A stretch of 43,721 nucleotides of DNA from an uncultured Collinsella sp. GTDB lineage: Bacteria; Actinomycetota; Coriobacteriia; Coriobacteriales; Coriobacteriaceae. Of the stretch, positions 31,124 to 39,607 are shown piece by piece; the first letter of the stretch is position 1; each line of letters opens with the position of its first letter. The notes under the pieces were generated by a model. That model was not told the DNA's origin. It worked only from the letters and a program-made list of their open reading frames with translations, and did not search any database. Where the stretch lies: NCBI GenBank assembly GCA_900544755.1, contig UQWQ01000007.1, positions 1-43,721 of the forward strand, read 5' to 3'. A program made the position numbers and the translations under genes.

Positions 31124-33088
31124 CTAGTACATCTTCGCGCCGGCAGGGATGGAAGCGTCGAGCTGAATCAGGTTGAGGCGCTCCTCGCCCTCCTCCTCGT
31201 GGATAGCGCTGATGAGCATGCCGCAGCTGGGAATGCCCATCATCTTGCGCGGAGGCAGGTTGGTGATGGCGAGCAAGGTCTTGCCGACCAGGTCCTCGGG
31301 CTCATAATAACCGTGAATGCCGGAGAGGATGGTACGGTCGGTGCCGGTGCCGTCGTCGAGCGTAAAGTTCAGCAGCTTCTTGGACTTCTTGACGGCCTCG
31401 CACGCCTTGACCTTCACAGCGCGGAAATCGCTCTTGGAGAAGGTATCAAAGTCGACGAACTCCTCAAACAGCGGCTCGACGGCGATCTTGGAGTAATCAA
31501 CCGTGGGCTTGAGCGGCTTGACGAAGGGGCTCGCGGTGTTGCCGGCCTCGGCAGCCTTGGCGGCAGCGGCACCGGACTGGAAACCCTTCTCGGGCTTCAT
31601 GTGCGGGAACAGCAGCACGTCGCGGATGGAAGCCTGGTTGGTGAGCAGCATGACCACGCGATCGATACCGATGCCGATGCCGCCCGCAGGAGGCATACCG
31701 TACTCGAGGGCGCGCACGTAATCCTCGTCGTACTCCATGGCCTCGTCGTCGCCGCCAGCCTTCTCGGCCATCTGGGCGGCAAAGCGCTCGGCCTGGTCGA
31801 CCGGGTCGTTGAGCTCGGAGAACGCGTTGGCGTACTCGTGACCGGCGATAACCAGCTCAAAGCGGTGCGTCAGGCGCGGGTCGTCCTCAAAGCGCTTGGC
31901 AAGCGGGCTGACCTCGATGGGGTAATCGCACACGAACGTGGGGTTGACGATGGTGTCCTCGCCCAGCTCATCGTAGATCTCGGCGATAATCTTGCCGGCG
32001 GTCCACTCGGGCTTAATCTCCAGGCCCTTCTCGCGCGCGGCAGCAGCAAGCTCCTCGACCGGCGTATCGATGGTGACCTGTTTGCCGAGCACGTCGGAGA
32101 CGATGTCGGTCATGGGACGGCTGGCCCACTCACCAGAAAGGTCGATGGTCTGGCCCTGGTACTCGATGACCTCGGGGTTGCCGATGGCCTTGTTAGCCGC
32201 CTTAATGACACCCTGGGCGAGCGCCTTCATGCCCTCGAGGTCGGAGAAGGCACGATAGGCCTCCATCGTGGTGAACTCGGGGTTGTGGGTAAGGTCCATG
32301 CCCTCGTTACGGAAGATACGGCCGATCTCGAACACGCGCTCAAAACCGCCGACGATGCAGCGCTTGAGGTGCAGCTCGGTAGCAATGCGCAGGTAGCACT
32401 CCTGATCGAGCGCGTTGAAGTGCGTGATGAACGGCTTGGCAGTAGCGCCGCCCTGGATGGTCTGCAGGATGGGGGTCTCGACCTCCATGTAGCCGTCGGA
32501 CTCCATAAAGCGACGGAAGGTGGAGAGAATCTGCGAACGCTTACGGAACGTCTCGCGAACGTCGTCGTTGGCGATCAGGTCAACATAGCGCTGGCGATAG
32601 CGGGTCTCCTTGTCGGAAAGACCGTGGAACTTCTCGGGCAGCGGACGAACGGCCTTGGCAAGCAGGGTCGCGCTCTTAGGGGCAACGGAAAGCTGGCCGC
32701 GCTGGGTGCGCACAACCACGCCGGTCACGCCCAGGATGTCGCCCAGGTCGAGGGACTTGAGCGTATTCCAGGCAGCCTCGTCCATGTCGTTGATGCGGCA
32801 GAACAGCTGAATCTCGGCAGTCGCATCGCGTACGACGATGAACATGATCTTGCCCTGACCGCGCTTGGCGACCACACGGCCGCCGATCTTCACGACGTCC
32901 TCGGTGTCCTCGCCATCGGCAAGCTCGGCGTACTTAGCCTCGATATCGGCAACGTAGTCCTCAAGCTCAGAGTGCTCGGGATAGGGGTTCTGGCCCGCCT
33001 CGAACAGGGCGGCGCGCTTGGCCAGGCGGGTGGCGCGCTCGTCGTTGAGCGTCGATGCCTGATCTGCGGCGTTCTGGTTCTCTGCCAT
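31124..33088 (-). CDS. lysS: Lysyl-tRNA synthetase with C-terminal tRNA-binding domain
   Basis: A 654-residue class II synthetase, longer than the usual 490-510. The N-terminal OB domain (KIGGRVVAKRGQGKIMF) and catalytic domain (RYRQRYVDLI, FRNEGMDLTHNPEFTTMEAY, GIGIGIDRVVMLL) are complete by about residue 500. An Ala-rich linker leads to an extra domain at about 545-654 (DFRAVKVKACEAVKKSKKLL, LPPRKMMGIPSCGMLISA), which is the Trbp/EMAP-II-like OB fold seen at the end of MetRS. It should raise affinity for tRNA. AGGAGC precedes the ATG; greA lies upstream. Confidence 0.95.
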   Translation of the reverse strand: MAENQNAADQASTLNDERATRLAKRAALFEAGQNPYPEHSELEDYVADIEAKYAELADGEDTEDVVKIGGRVVAKRGQGKIMFIVVRDATAEIQLFCRINDMDEAAWNTLKSLDLGDILGVTGVVVRTQRGQLSVAPKSATLLAKAVRPLPEKFHGLSDKETRYRQRYVDLIANDDVRETFRKRSQILSTFRRFMESDGYMEVETPILQTIQGGATAKPFITHFNALDQECYLRIATELHLKRCIVGGFERVFEIGRIFRNEGMDLTHNPEFTTMEAYRAFSDLEGMKALAQGVIKAANKAIGNPEVIEYQGQTIDLSGEWASRPMTDIVSDVLGKQVTIDTPVEELAAAAREKGLEIKPEWTAGKIIAEIYDELGEDTIVNPTFVCDYPIEVSPLAKRFEDDPRLTHRFELVIAGHEYANAFSELNDPVDQAERFAAQMAEKAGGDDEAMEYDEDYVRALEYGMPPAGGIGIGIDRVVMLLTNQASIRDVLLFPHMKPEKGFQSGAAAAKAAEAGNTASPFVKPLKPTVDYSKIAVEPLFEEFVDFDTFSKSDFRAVKVKACEAVKKSKKLLNFTLDDGTGTDRTILSGIHGYYEPEDLVGKTLLAITNLPPRKMMGIPSCGMLISAIHEEEGEERLNLIQLDASIPAGAKMY

Positions 33089-33106
33089 AAGTTAGCTCCT
33101 CAAACT

Positions 33107-33143
33107 AAAACGCTCCCCAGGATTCGGTCCCAGGGAGCGAAAA
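33107..33143 (-). terminator. Terminator of greA
   Basis: CGCTCCC (33111-33117) pairs with GGGAGCG (33133-33139); on the minus strand TTTTAGTTT follows. It separates greA from lysS. Confidence 0.78.
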
Positions 33144-33167
33144 CATACCTTTACGCGGGACCGTGGT

Positions 33168-33638
33168 CTAGCGTGCGATCTTGGCGATGGTGTAGACGCG
33201 AGTCTTGCCGGAAGGCGTAACGACCTCGACGGAGTCGCCCTCGCCGTGACCGATGATGGCGTGGCCGACCGGAGACTCGTTGGAAATCTTGTGCTCGAGC
33301 GAGTTGGTCTCGGTGGTACCGACGAGCGTGACTTCCATGACCTCACCGTTGGGATCAATCAGAGAAACGGTGGAACCGATGGAGACGGTCAGATCACCTG
33401 TGGTGGCAGCAACCTGAGCGTTGGCAAGGATGGCCTGGATCTCGGCAATACGAGCGGCGTTCTGGGCCTGCTTGTCCTTAGCGGCGTCGTACTCGGAGTT
33501 CTCCGAAAGGTCGCCGAACGCGCGGGCTTCCTTGATGTCCTCGACGATCTCCTTGGCGTAATCGCCCTCACGCCAAGCGAGCTCCTCGACGAGCTTCTGG
33601 CGGCCCTCAGCGGTCAGTACGATCTGGCTTGCGTCCAT
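33168..33638 (-). CDS. greA: Transcription elongation factor GreA
   Basis: A 156-residue protein. The N-terminal coiled coil (about 1-75) has the tip sequence FGDLSENSEYDAAKD with the acidic residues that stimulate transcript cleavage by RNA polymerase, and the C-terminal FKBP-like domain has NESPVGHAIIGHGEGD and VYTIAKI. It rescues backtracked polymerase. GGGGAGA precedes the ATG at 33638; ten further codons upstream are open but unlikely to be used. greA next to lysS is a common bacterial pairing. Confidence 0.96.
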   Translation of the reverse strand: MDASQIVLTAEGRQKLVEELAWREGDYAKEIVEDIKEARAFGDLSENSEYDAAKDKQAQNAARIAEIQAILANAQVAATTGDLTVSIGSTVSLIDPNGEVMEVTLVGTTETNSLEHKISNESPVGHAIIGHGEGDSVEVVTPSGKTRVYTIAKIAR

Positions 33639-33684
33639 ACGGATATCTCCCCAACTCTGATCAAACAATCAACTGTCAACAAAA

Positions 33685-33719
33685 CGAAAAAGACCGGCTA
33701 GCCTGCGGGCAAGCCGGTC
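33685..33719 (-). terminator. Terminator of tatA
   Basis: GACCGGCT (33692-33699) and AGCCGGTC (33712-33719) pair; on the minus strand CTTTTTCG follows. Confidence 0.85.
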
Positions 33720-33744
33720 AGGTGCTCACCCCAAAGGGATGGGA

Positions 33745-34020
33745 CTACTCTGCGTCCGCGTCGCTGTCCTCTGCCTGCTTCTTCTTGGCAGCAGCGAGCT
33801 TGGCCTCGAGCTCAGCGATCTCCTTGTCCTCCTCGGACTGCTCGACCACGACCTCCTCGGCCTGCTTGGTCTCGGCCTTATCGTCGCCCTCCATACCCTC
33901 GCGGATATTCTTGACGGTAGAGCCGAGGGACTTGCCGAGCTTCGGCAGGTTCTTGGGCCCGAAGATAATCAGGACAACGACGAGAATAATGATGAGCTCA
34001 GGAGCCCTCAGTCCAAACAT
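33745..34020 (-). CDS. tatA: Sec-independent translocase subunit TatA/TatE
   Basis: A 91-residue protein with the TatA plan: one N-terminal membrane helix (ELIIILVVVLIIFG), the hinge FGP, an amphipathic helix (KNLPKLGKSLGSTVKNIREG) and a charged C-terminal coil (EEDKEIAELEAKLAAAKKKQ). It would form the pore-like part of the twin-arginine translocase with TatC, which is not in the window. The start at 34020 has GGAGG five bases upstream; the longer open frame upstream runs through the tRNA-Pro gene and is not coding. Confidence 0.9.
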   Translation of the reverse strand: MFGLRAPELIIILVVVLIIFGPKNLPKLGKSLGSTVKNIREGMEGDDKAETKQAEEVVVEQSEEDKEIAELEAKLAAAKKKQAEDSDADAE

Positions 34021-34093
34021 GTAGACCTCCACAATACAGCGAGACAAGCTCGAATGAGTATACCGCGGGTATCGCGGTATCACAACAATAGCT

Positions 34094-34121
34094 AAAAAAA
34101 GGGACCGCAAGAAGCGGTCCC
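34094..34121 (-). terminator. Terminator of tRNA-Pro
   Basis: GGGACCGC (34101-34108) and GCGGTCCC (34114-34121) pair around AAGAA; on the minus strand a run of seven T follows. Textbook intrinsic terminator. Confidence 0.92.
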
Positions 34122-34132
34122 TCCTCATGCTC

Positions 34133-34209
34133 TGGTCGGGTTGACTGGATTTGAACCAGCGACCCCTGCGTCCCGAACGCAGTGCTCTACCAAACTGAGC
34201 CACAACCCG
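34133..34209 (-). tRNA. tRNA-Pro (CGG anticodon)
   Basis: A 77-base cloverleaf on the minus strand: acceptor CGGGTTG with CAACCCG, encoded CCA, anticodon stem CTGCG/CGCAG around TTCGGGA, T arm CTGGTTCAAATCCAG. Confidence 0.94.
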
Positions 34210-34258
34210 TTAGCTCGACTATAGTAACAAAGATTTTCGCCGCGTGCTAGAGAAATTT

Positions 34259-35155
34259 TTATTTCTTTGGCGCGTCGATTTGAACCGTGTTGGGAATAAG
34301 CTCAGTCGCGCAGGCCCACCAGCCATTTTGCTGGGCAGCGTCAGCAAGCCTTTCGGCCGTGGCGGCGGTGTCGCAAATGGCAAACGAGCAGGCGCCCGAT
34401 CCGCACACATCTACAGCAACGGTGCCGTCCTGTTTACGCAGCCAATCGAGAACCGTTTGTATCTGCGGCTCCATCTGTGCGGAAATGACACCCAGGTTGT
34501 TATGGATGAGCGCATATGCCGTCTCGGCATCACCAGCACGCAAGGCAGAAGCTATCGCGCCGGGCTTGTCTGCAGGCACCGGGGCCTCGTCAAAGCGCCG
34601 ATACGCTTCAACCGTTGAAACGCTCGCCTCGCGCGGTTTGACCAATACGACGGGTGTCGCCGGAAGCGCAGGATACTCAGTGGCCAGTACGTCTCCCCCG
34701 CCCACGTAGAATGCGGGACTCGCGTGCAGAAAGAACGGCACGTCGGCGCCAATGCCGCGGGCGATGTCATCGAGCGCGGGGTCAGTGCGATCGATGCCCC
34801 AGAGCTCCGCCAAGGCGACAATGACCGCGGCCGCATCCGTCGAGGGGCCGCCCAGGCCGGCGCATAGCGGAATGCGCTTTTCGATCGTAACGCAGATGTT
34901 TGCCTCGCGACCATAATGCTCGGCCATAGCAACCGCAGCCCGATACGCCGTATTCTTTTGCATGGGAAAATCTGATGCCGGAACCGTCTGGACGGTCAGC
35001 GCCTGCGCCGGCGTGACCGTCACGGTATCGGAAAGGCCGACGGCTGCCATCAGGGAATCGACCCTGTGGTAGCCGCGGGCGTCACGCTCGGTATGAACCC
35101 CCAGATAGAGGTTGATCTTTGCCGGCGCGGAAAGGGTCAGGGACCAATCGGTCAC
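34259..35155 (-). CDS. ispE: 4-diphosphocytidyl-2-C-methyl-D-erythritol kinase
   Basis: A 298-residue GHMP-family kinase. APAKINLYLGVHTERDARGYH at the N-terminus, the ATP-binding loop PLCAGLGGPSTDAAAV near residue 95 and DVCGSGACSFAI near the C-terminus identify IspE; the loop reads GLGGPST where GLGGGSS is usual. It phosphorylates CDP-methylerythritol, the step between IspD and IspF, both encoded near 19 kb. The start codon is GTG at 35153-35155, three bases after the veg stop, with GAGGAG upstream. Confidence 0.94.
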   Translation of the reverse strand: MTDWSLTLSAPAKINLYLGVHTERDARGYHRVDSLMAAVGLSDTVTVTPAQALTVQTVPASDFPMQKNTAYRAAVAMAEHYGREANICVTIEKRIPLCAGLGGPSTDAAAVIVALAELWGIDRTDPALDDIARGIGADVPFFLHASPAFYVGGGDVLATEYPALPATPVVLVKPREASVSTVEAYRRFDEAPVPADKPGAIASALRAGDAETAYALIHNNLGVISAQMEPQIQTVLDWLRKQDGTVAVDVCGSGACSFAICDTAATAERLADAAQQNGWWACATELIPNTVQIDAPKK

Positions 35156-35157
35156 CG

Positions 35158-35454
35158 CTAGTGCTCCTCGAGCTGATTGCCGAGCGGAGTAAAGATGTGC
35201 TCACCGCTCTCGGGGTCGAACAGCTCGACCTGACCGGTAAGGACGTCGATGTACTGGTAGGACTGACGCGACTTGCGGCCGCGGCGTTCGTCAACCTCGA
35301 CGATAAAGACAGCCGGGTGGACGCTCTTGATGGTGCCCATGCGCTCGACGACGCGGGTGCGGCCCATGTTGGCCTTCACCTTAACGCGATCGCCCACCAT
35401 ATCGGTCAGCTTCTCGTGGATGTCGTCGACGTGATTGACTTCCATCTCTTCCAT
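35158..35454 (-). CDS. Veg family protein
   Basis: A 98-residue protein with the Veg core: GDRVKVKANMGRTRVVERMGTI and HPAVFIVEVDERRGRKSRQSYQYIDVLTGQVEL. B. subtilis Veg is a small protein reported to affect biofilm formation; its molecular role is unclear. The ATG at 35454 is chosen because of GGAGG eight bases upstream; an ATG three codons later is an alternative. Veg next to ispE is the order also found in Bacillus. Confidence 0.88.
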   Translation of the reverse strand: MEEMEVNHVDDIHEKLTDMVGDRVKVKANMGRTRVVERMGTIKSVHPAVFIVEVDERRGRKSRQSYQYIDVLTGQVELFDPESGEHIFTPLGNQLEEH

Positions 35455-35609
35455 GAACAGGGCCTCCAGAAGGTGCAATTCAAAAAGGGGATAATACCCC
35501 TAAGATAGACAAAACTCTAATACTATAGCACCCTGCTGCCGCCATATGCAAGTAGCTAAATAAACCCCGTCCCAAATACGTACCAGACGACAACCTCGCA
35601 TGACCAGTT

Positions 35610-35637
35610 GTTACGCGGTTTGGTAAAACCGCGTAAC
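35610..35637. repeat. GTTACGCGGTT palindrome, copy 2
   Basis: GTTACGCGGTTT (35610-35621) and AAACCGCGTAAC (35626-35637), a perfect 12-base inverted repeat one base from the dtd stop codon. Same sequence as 31094-31120 and the same position relative to a minus-strand gene. Confidence 0.85.
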
Positions 35638-36084
35638 CTAAAGGTTGTCCGTGTCCAAGACGATGGTGAATGGGCCGTCGTTGACCAAGTCGACTTTCAT
35701 ATCGGCGCCAAAGATGCCGTGCGCCACGTGTTCGACATCTTGACGAACGAGCGTCAGGAAGTACTCGTAGAGCTCGTTGGCAACATCGGGCGCGCCTGCA
35801 TCGGTAAACGACGGACGGCGACCGTGGCGGCAGTCAGCGAACAGCGTGAACTGCGACACCACGAGCACCTCGCCGTCGACATCGGCAAGTGCCAGGTTGG
35901 TCTTGCCGTTCTCGTCCTCGTTGATGCGCAAGCCCCGGAGCTTGCCCCACAGCTTATCGGCCTCGGCGCGCGTGTCGCCGTGGCCCACGCCCAGCAGCAC
36001 CAGATAGCCGCGCCCAATTTTGCCCACGCACTCGCCGTCGACCGTCACGCCGGCGTTGAGTACGCGCTGCACCACCGCACGCAC
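35638..36084 (-). CDS. dtd: D-aminoacyl-tRNA deacylase
   Basis: A 148-residue protein of normal Dtd length. It opens MRAVVQRVLNAGVTVDGE and has SQFTLFADCRHGRRPSF and NDGPFTIVLDTDNL, including the Gly-Pro motif that rejects L-aminoacyl-tRNA. It removes D-amino acids (and glycine) mischarged on tRNA. The start is GTG at 36082-36084, three bases after the rdgB stop, with GAGGAG upstream. Confidence 0.95.
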   Translation of the reverse strand: MRAVVQRVLNAGVTVDGECVGKIGRGYLVLLGVGHGDTRAEADKLWGKLRGLRINEDENGKTNLALADVDGEVLVVSQFTLFADCRHGRRPSFTDAGAPDVANELYEYFLTLVRQDVEHVAHGIFGADMKVDLVNDGPFTIVLDTDNL

Positions 36085-36087
36085 GGC

Positions 36088-36729
36088 CTACTCCTCGCCC
36101 GTCAGTTTGGCGGACAGATGCTCGAGCGCGTGGAAACGATGGCTGATGGCGTTCTTCTCGTCCGCCGTCAGCTCGGCCATGGTCTTGCCCGGCGTGTCGA
36201 CCGGCAGGAACAGCGGGTCATAGCCAAAGCCGTGATCGCCGCGGCCCTCGTGTGCGATAACGCCCTCGCAGGCGCCCTCGCCATAGGTGACCAGACCATC
36301 CGTGTCGATAAGCGCAACGACGCTCATAAAGCGCGCGGTGCGGTCCTCGTCCGCCACGCCTTCCAGGTTAACGAGAAGCTTGGCGTTGTTGGCGGCATCG
36401 TCTCCGTGCACGCCCGCATAGCGCGCGCTATACACGCCCGGCTCGCCGTCAAGCGCGTCGACGACCAAGCCCGAATCGTCGGCAATGGCCATGAGCCCCG
36501 TCTCTTCGACGGCAGCCTGCGCCTTGATGATGGCGTTCTCCAAAAACGTCGTGCCGTTTTCCTCGGGGTCCTCAAAATCGCCCAGCTGGCCGAGCGCCAC
36601 AAAGCGAACCTCGGGCATGACCTTGCCCAAAATGGCCTCGATCTCGGTGAGCTTATGGGCGTTGCCCGTTGCCACGACAATGGTCGCCGCCGGGTCGAGG
36701 GTGTCGATGTCGATCTTCTCAAGTGCCAT
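36088..36729 (-). CDS. rdgB: XTP/dITP pyrophosphatase (RdgB/HAM1)
   Basis: A 213-residue protein with family signatures IVVATGNAHKLTEIEAIL, DDSGLVVDALDGEPGVYSAR, GFGYDPLFLP and KNAISHR. It hydrolyses non-canonical purine triphosphates to keep them out of nucleic acids. AAGGAGA precedes the ATG. It is followed closely by dtd; rph lies upstream, and rph-rdgB is a common bacterial pair. Confidence 0.95.
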   Translation of the reverse strand: MALEKIDIDTLDPAATIVVATGNAHKLTEIEAILGKVMPEVRFVALGQLGDFEDPEENGTTFLENAIIKAQAAVEETGLMAIADDSGLVVDALDGEPGVYSARYAGVHGDDAANNAKLLVNLEGVADEDRTARFMSVVALIDTDGLVTYGEGACEGVIAHEGRGDHGFGYDPLFLPVDTPGKTMAELTADEKNAISHRFHALEHLSAKLTGEE

Positions 36730-36837
36730 GAGTGGTCTCCTTGTCTCTATAGCAATGCCGCGCCGAGGGCGACGAGGGCCTCCGCCTCTCCCCTCTCAAT
36801 CAACGGCAGTCTTATACTTCGACGTTTTCCCAGATAA

Positions 36838-36874
36838 AACCTGCCAAAATAAACCTGTCCCTTTTTGGCAGGTT
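36838..36874 (-). terminator. Hairpin at the rph stop codon
   Basis: AACCTGCCAAAA (36838-36849) and TTTTGGCAGGTT (36863-36874) are perfect 12-base arms; on the minus strand the stem ends in GGTTTTATC. It begins at the rph stop codon itself. The loop carries AGGGACAGGTTT, resembling the loop of the GTGGTGG repeats, so it may be repeat-derived. Confidence 0.7.
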
Positions 36875-37598
36875 AGGCGATGGCTTGGCGCTGAAGCTCG
36901 ATGAGCTCGGCGATGCCTTTGTCGCCCAGGTCGAGCAGGGCGTTGAGGCGCTTACGGTCAAAGGGCGCCTGCTCGCCAGTGCCCTGGAGCTCGATCATCT
37001 CACCGGTGTCGGTGGCGACGAGGTTCATGTCGACTTCGGCATGGCTGTCCTCGGAATAATCGAGGTCAAGCAGCGTATTGCCGTCGACAACGCCCATGGA
37101 GATTGCAGCCACCTGGCCGGTAAGCGGGATGCGCTCGATCTTGCCCGCCTCGACCCACATGGCGAGGGCGTCGTGCAGCGCCACCCAGGCGCCGGTGATG
37201 CTCGCTGTACGCGTGCCGCCATCGGCCTGAATCACATCGCAGTCGACGGTGACGGTGTACTCGCCGAGCGCCTTCATGTTGACGACGGTACGCAGGCTGC
37301 GGCCAATGAGGCGCTCGATCTCCATGGAGCGACCCTTGCGGTTGGCGTGCTCGCGCTTGCAGCGCTTGCCGGTCGACGCCGGCAGCATGGCGTATTCCGC
37401 GGTCACCCAGCCGACCTTAGCTCCCTTTCGCCAGCCCGGCACGCCCTCCTCGATTGTGGCGGCGCACAACACGCGCGTGTCACCGAACTCGGCAAAACAC
37501 GAGCCGTGGGCGTGCTTCATGACGCCACGGGTGAGCTTGACGGGGCGCAACTCGTTGGCGGCGCGACCGTTGGCGCGGTTGACCTGCATGTACTCCAT
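36873..37598 (-). CDS. rph: Ribonuclease PH
   Basis: A 241-residue phosphorolytic exoribonuclease. RANGRAANELRPVKLTRGVM near the start, GDTRVLCAATIEE, EYAMLPASTG, the EIERLIGRSLRTVV segment and QADGGTRTASITGA are all RNase PH signatures. It trims tRNA 3' ends. GAAAGGA precedes the ATG at 37598; an internal ATG three codons on is also possible. Confidence 0.96.
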   Translation of the reverse strand: MEYMQVNRANGRAANELRPVKLTRGVMKHAHGSCFAEFGDTRVLCAATIEEGVPGWRKGAKVGWVTAEYAMLPASTGKRCKREHANRKGRSMEIERLIGRSLRTVVNMKALGEYTVTVDCDVIQADGGTRTASITGAWVALHDALAMWVEAGKIERIPLTGQVAAISMGVVDGNTLLDLDYSEDSHAEVDMNLVATDTGEMIELQGTGEQAPFDRKRLNALLDLGDKGIAELIELQRQAIA

Positions 37599-37652
37599 AG
37601 AAAAATCCTTTCGGCAAAAGGTGTGGCGAAGGCTCTGACGGCGGCCTTACAT

Positions 37653-38537
37653 CTATTTCAGCTCATCGATATCGATATGCTCAATGCTCTTGAGCGGCTG
37701 ACCAAAGATAAAGCTGCCCGCCACCGCAAACTCGGCAATGTTATCGGCCGTCGTGGCAAAACGATGCTGCGGCTCGGCGGCGACGCCCGCCAGCTGCTCG
37801 CGGCGCGTGAGGATATCGGTCAGCTCGCGCGTGGTCTCCTCGGCGGAACTCACGACGCGTACCCCAGGCCCCAGCGCATGGCGGATAGGTCCCACCAACA
37901 GCGGAAAATGCGTACAGCCGAGCACCACGGTATCGATACCGTGGTCGCGCAGTGGCTCAACCGTGGCACCCACCAGCGCACGCACGGCAGGCGTATCGAA
38001 GATGTCCTCGTTCTCAAGCCACTGCTCTTGCAGATGCGCACCCGAGGCGAGCTCGTGTTCGACAACCTCGACAAAGCTCGAGGCGGGGCAGCCGTATACG
38101 TCGACGCCGGCATCTAGGTCCTGAATGGCGCGCGTGTAAGCGCCCGAGCGAATGGTGAGGTTGGTGGCGAGCACGCCCACGCGACGCGTGCGGGTGCTGT
38201 TGATTGCCGCACGGGCACCCGGCGCGATCACGCCGATCACGGGAACGTCGAGCACCTGCTGGGCCAGACGCAAGGCCGCAGCGGTCGCCGTGTTGCAGGC
38301 GATGACCATAATCTTGACGTCGTGCTTCGAAAGCCAACGACCCGCCTGCAACGCAAACGAGCGCACTTCATCCTCGGTGCGGGTGCCGTAGGGGCAGCGC
38401 TTGGTGTCGCCAAAGTAGTAGACGGACTCGTGCGGCAGCGCCGTCGCAATCGCGCGCGCAACCGTCAGACCGCCCAAACCAGAATCGAACACGCCAATCG
38501 GGCGCGTGTCGCCTGCCGGATTCTCAATATCGGACAT
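37653..38537 (-). CDS. murI: Glutamate racemase
   Basis: A 294-residue racemase. The N-terminal IGVFDSGLGGLTV, the first catalytic Cys in VIACNTATA near residue 80 and the second in VLGCTHFPLL near 200 are all present. It supplies D-glutamate for peptidoglycan. murE lies a few genes upstream on the same strand, so cell wall precursor genes are loosely grouped here. Confidence 0.96.
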   Translation of the reverse strand: MSDIENPAGDTRPIGVFDSGLGGLTVARAIATALPHESVYYFGDTKRCPYGTRTEDEVRSFALQAGRWLSKHDVKIMVIACNTATAAALRLAQQVLDVPVIGVIAPGARAAINSTRTRRVGVLATNLTIRSGAYTRAIQDLDAGVDVYGCPASSFVEVVEHELASGAHLQEQWLENEDIFDTPAVRALVGATVEPLRDHGIDTVVLGCTHFPLLVGPIRHALGPGVRVVSSAEETTRELTDILTRREQLAGVAAEPQHRFATTADNIAEFAVAGSFIFGQPLKSIEHIDIDELK

Positions 38538-38588
38538 TACCTCACCAGTCTCTCTCGAAAAGACATGTCCAAGTGCAGCGACGCCGCG

Positions 38589-39500
38589 CTACGAACGCGC
38601 CGCGACCAGCAGCTCTGCCGTCGCCGCCCAACCGTCGACAATTTTGCCACGCGTAACGAAAGCGTTCTCGCAAGCAGCCAGGAACTCGGGCGCGCCGGCG
38701 CTCGTCAGGCCATTCTCGACCAGGCAGAACGTGCCCACGTGATCGGCCATGTAGAAGTCGGACTCGGAATCGCCGAGCGCGAGCGTCTCCTCGCGCTCGA
38801 TCCCTAGGTGCTCGCAGAAGCGCGCGATGGCAACGCCCTTGTTGAGGCCGGCGGGATTGATGTTAAACGCGCGACCGTCCTCGACGCGATCGAGCTCGAG
38901 CGTCGTCGGCTTGGACAGATGCGTCAGGTGACCGTTACAGGCCCACACCAGGCCGCAGCCGGCCTCGTCCAGGATGGCCTGGACCTCATTGTCGGGCACA
39001 TCGCCGCGCATGCCGACGGTGACCTCGCGGTACTTGTAGCCGGTCGACATGTCGTTGTGATACTCGATCTTGTGTGGCCAGCGGGCAAGAATCTTCTCGC
39101 ACACGCCGGTCTGCTCGATCACCTGGTGCGGAGTAAGGCCGCAGGCGGGGTCGTAAGGCATGTCGCCAGTCAGATACTCCCAATCGTTGGCTTTGAGGTC
39201 GTACATGACCAGGCCGCCCATCTCACCGATGTAGGAGTTGAGGCCGAGCACGCGCGCATCCTCGTGGATCATGGTACGGTTGCGGCCCGAGGTGGGAACC
39301 ACCTGAATACCAGCGCGGGCAAGTGCCACGACGGCCTCGACGAGTTTGGTCGAGGGGTTACCGTCGTTGTCGCGCAGCACGCACGAGCCGGGCGCGAGCA
39401 TCGTGGCATCCAGGTCGGTAAAGACGTACTTGACCTTGGCCAAGCGCTCGCGCATCTCGCCCGAAAGCTCGGCAACGGTCGGCAGGGTGTTGTGGGACAT
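38589..39500 (-). CDS. HAD-IIB family phosphatase
   Basis: A 303-residue HAD-superfamily hydrolase. Motif I is FTDLDATML near residue 27 (the nucleophile Asp and second Asp are present), motif II TSGR near 70, motif III Lys in GLNKGVAI near 220 and motif IV GDSESDF near 245. The cap between motifs II and III is of the IIB type, as in Cof or mannosyl-3-phosphoglycerate phosphatases. The substrate is probably a sugar phosphate but cannot be named. GGAG six bases upstream supports the start at 39500. Confidence 0.82.
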   Translation of the reverse strand: MSHNTLPTVAELSGEMRERLAKVKYVFTDLDATMLAPGSCVLRDNDGNPSTKLVEAVVALARAGIQVVPTSGRNRTMIHEDARVLGLNSYIGEMGGLVMYDLKANDWEYLTGDMPYDPACGLTPHQVIEQTGVCEKILARWPHKIEYHNDMSTGYKYREVTVGMRGDVPDNEVQAILDEAGCGLVWACNGHLTHLSKPTTLELDRVEDGRAFNINPAGLNKGVAIARFCEHLGIEREETLALGDSESDFYMADHVGTFCLVENGLTSAGAPEFLAACENAFVTRGKIVDGWAATAELLVAARS

Positions 39501-39607
39501 GGTTACTCCGTTTACGTAGAAGGGTTTGGACTTGGACGGCATGTTTTGATTGAGGGAACACGCTTATGGCGACAGCGCACTCAGGGCGCCGCCGCCATCA
39601 TGGTTCA

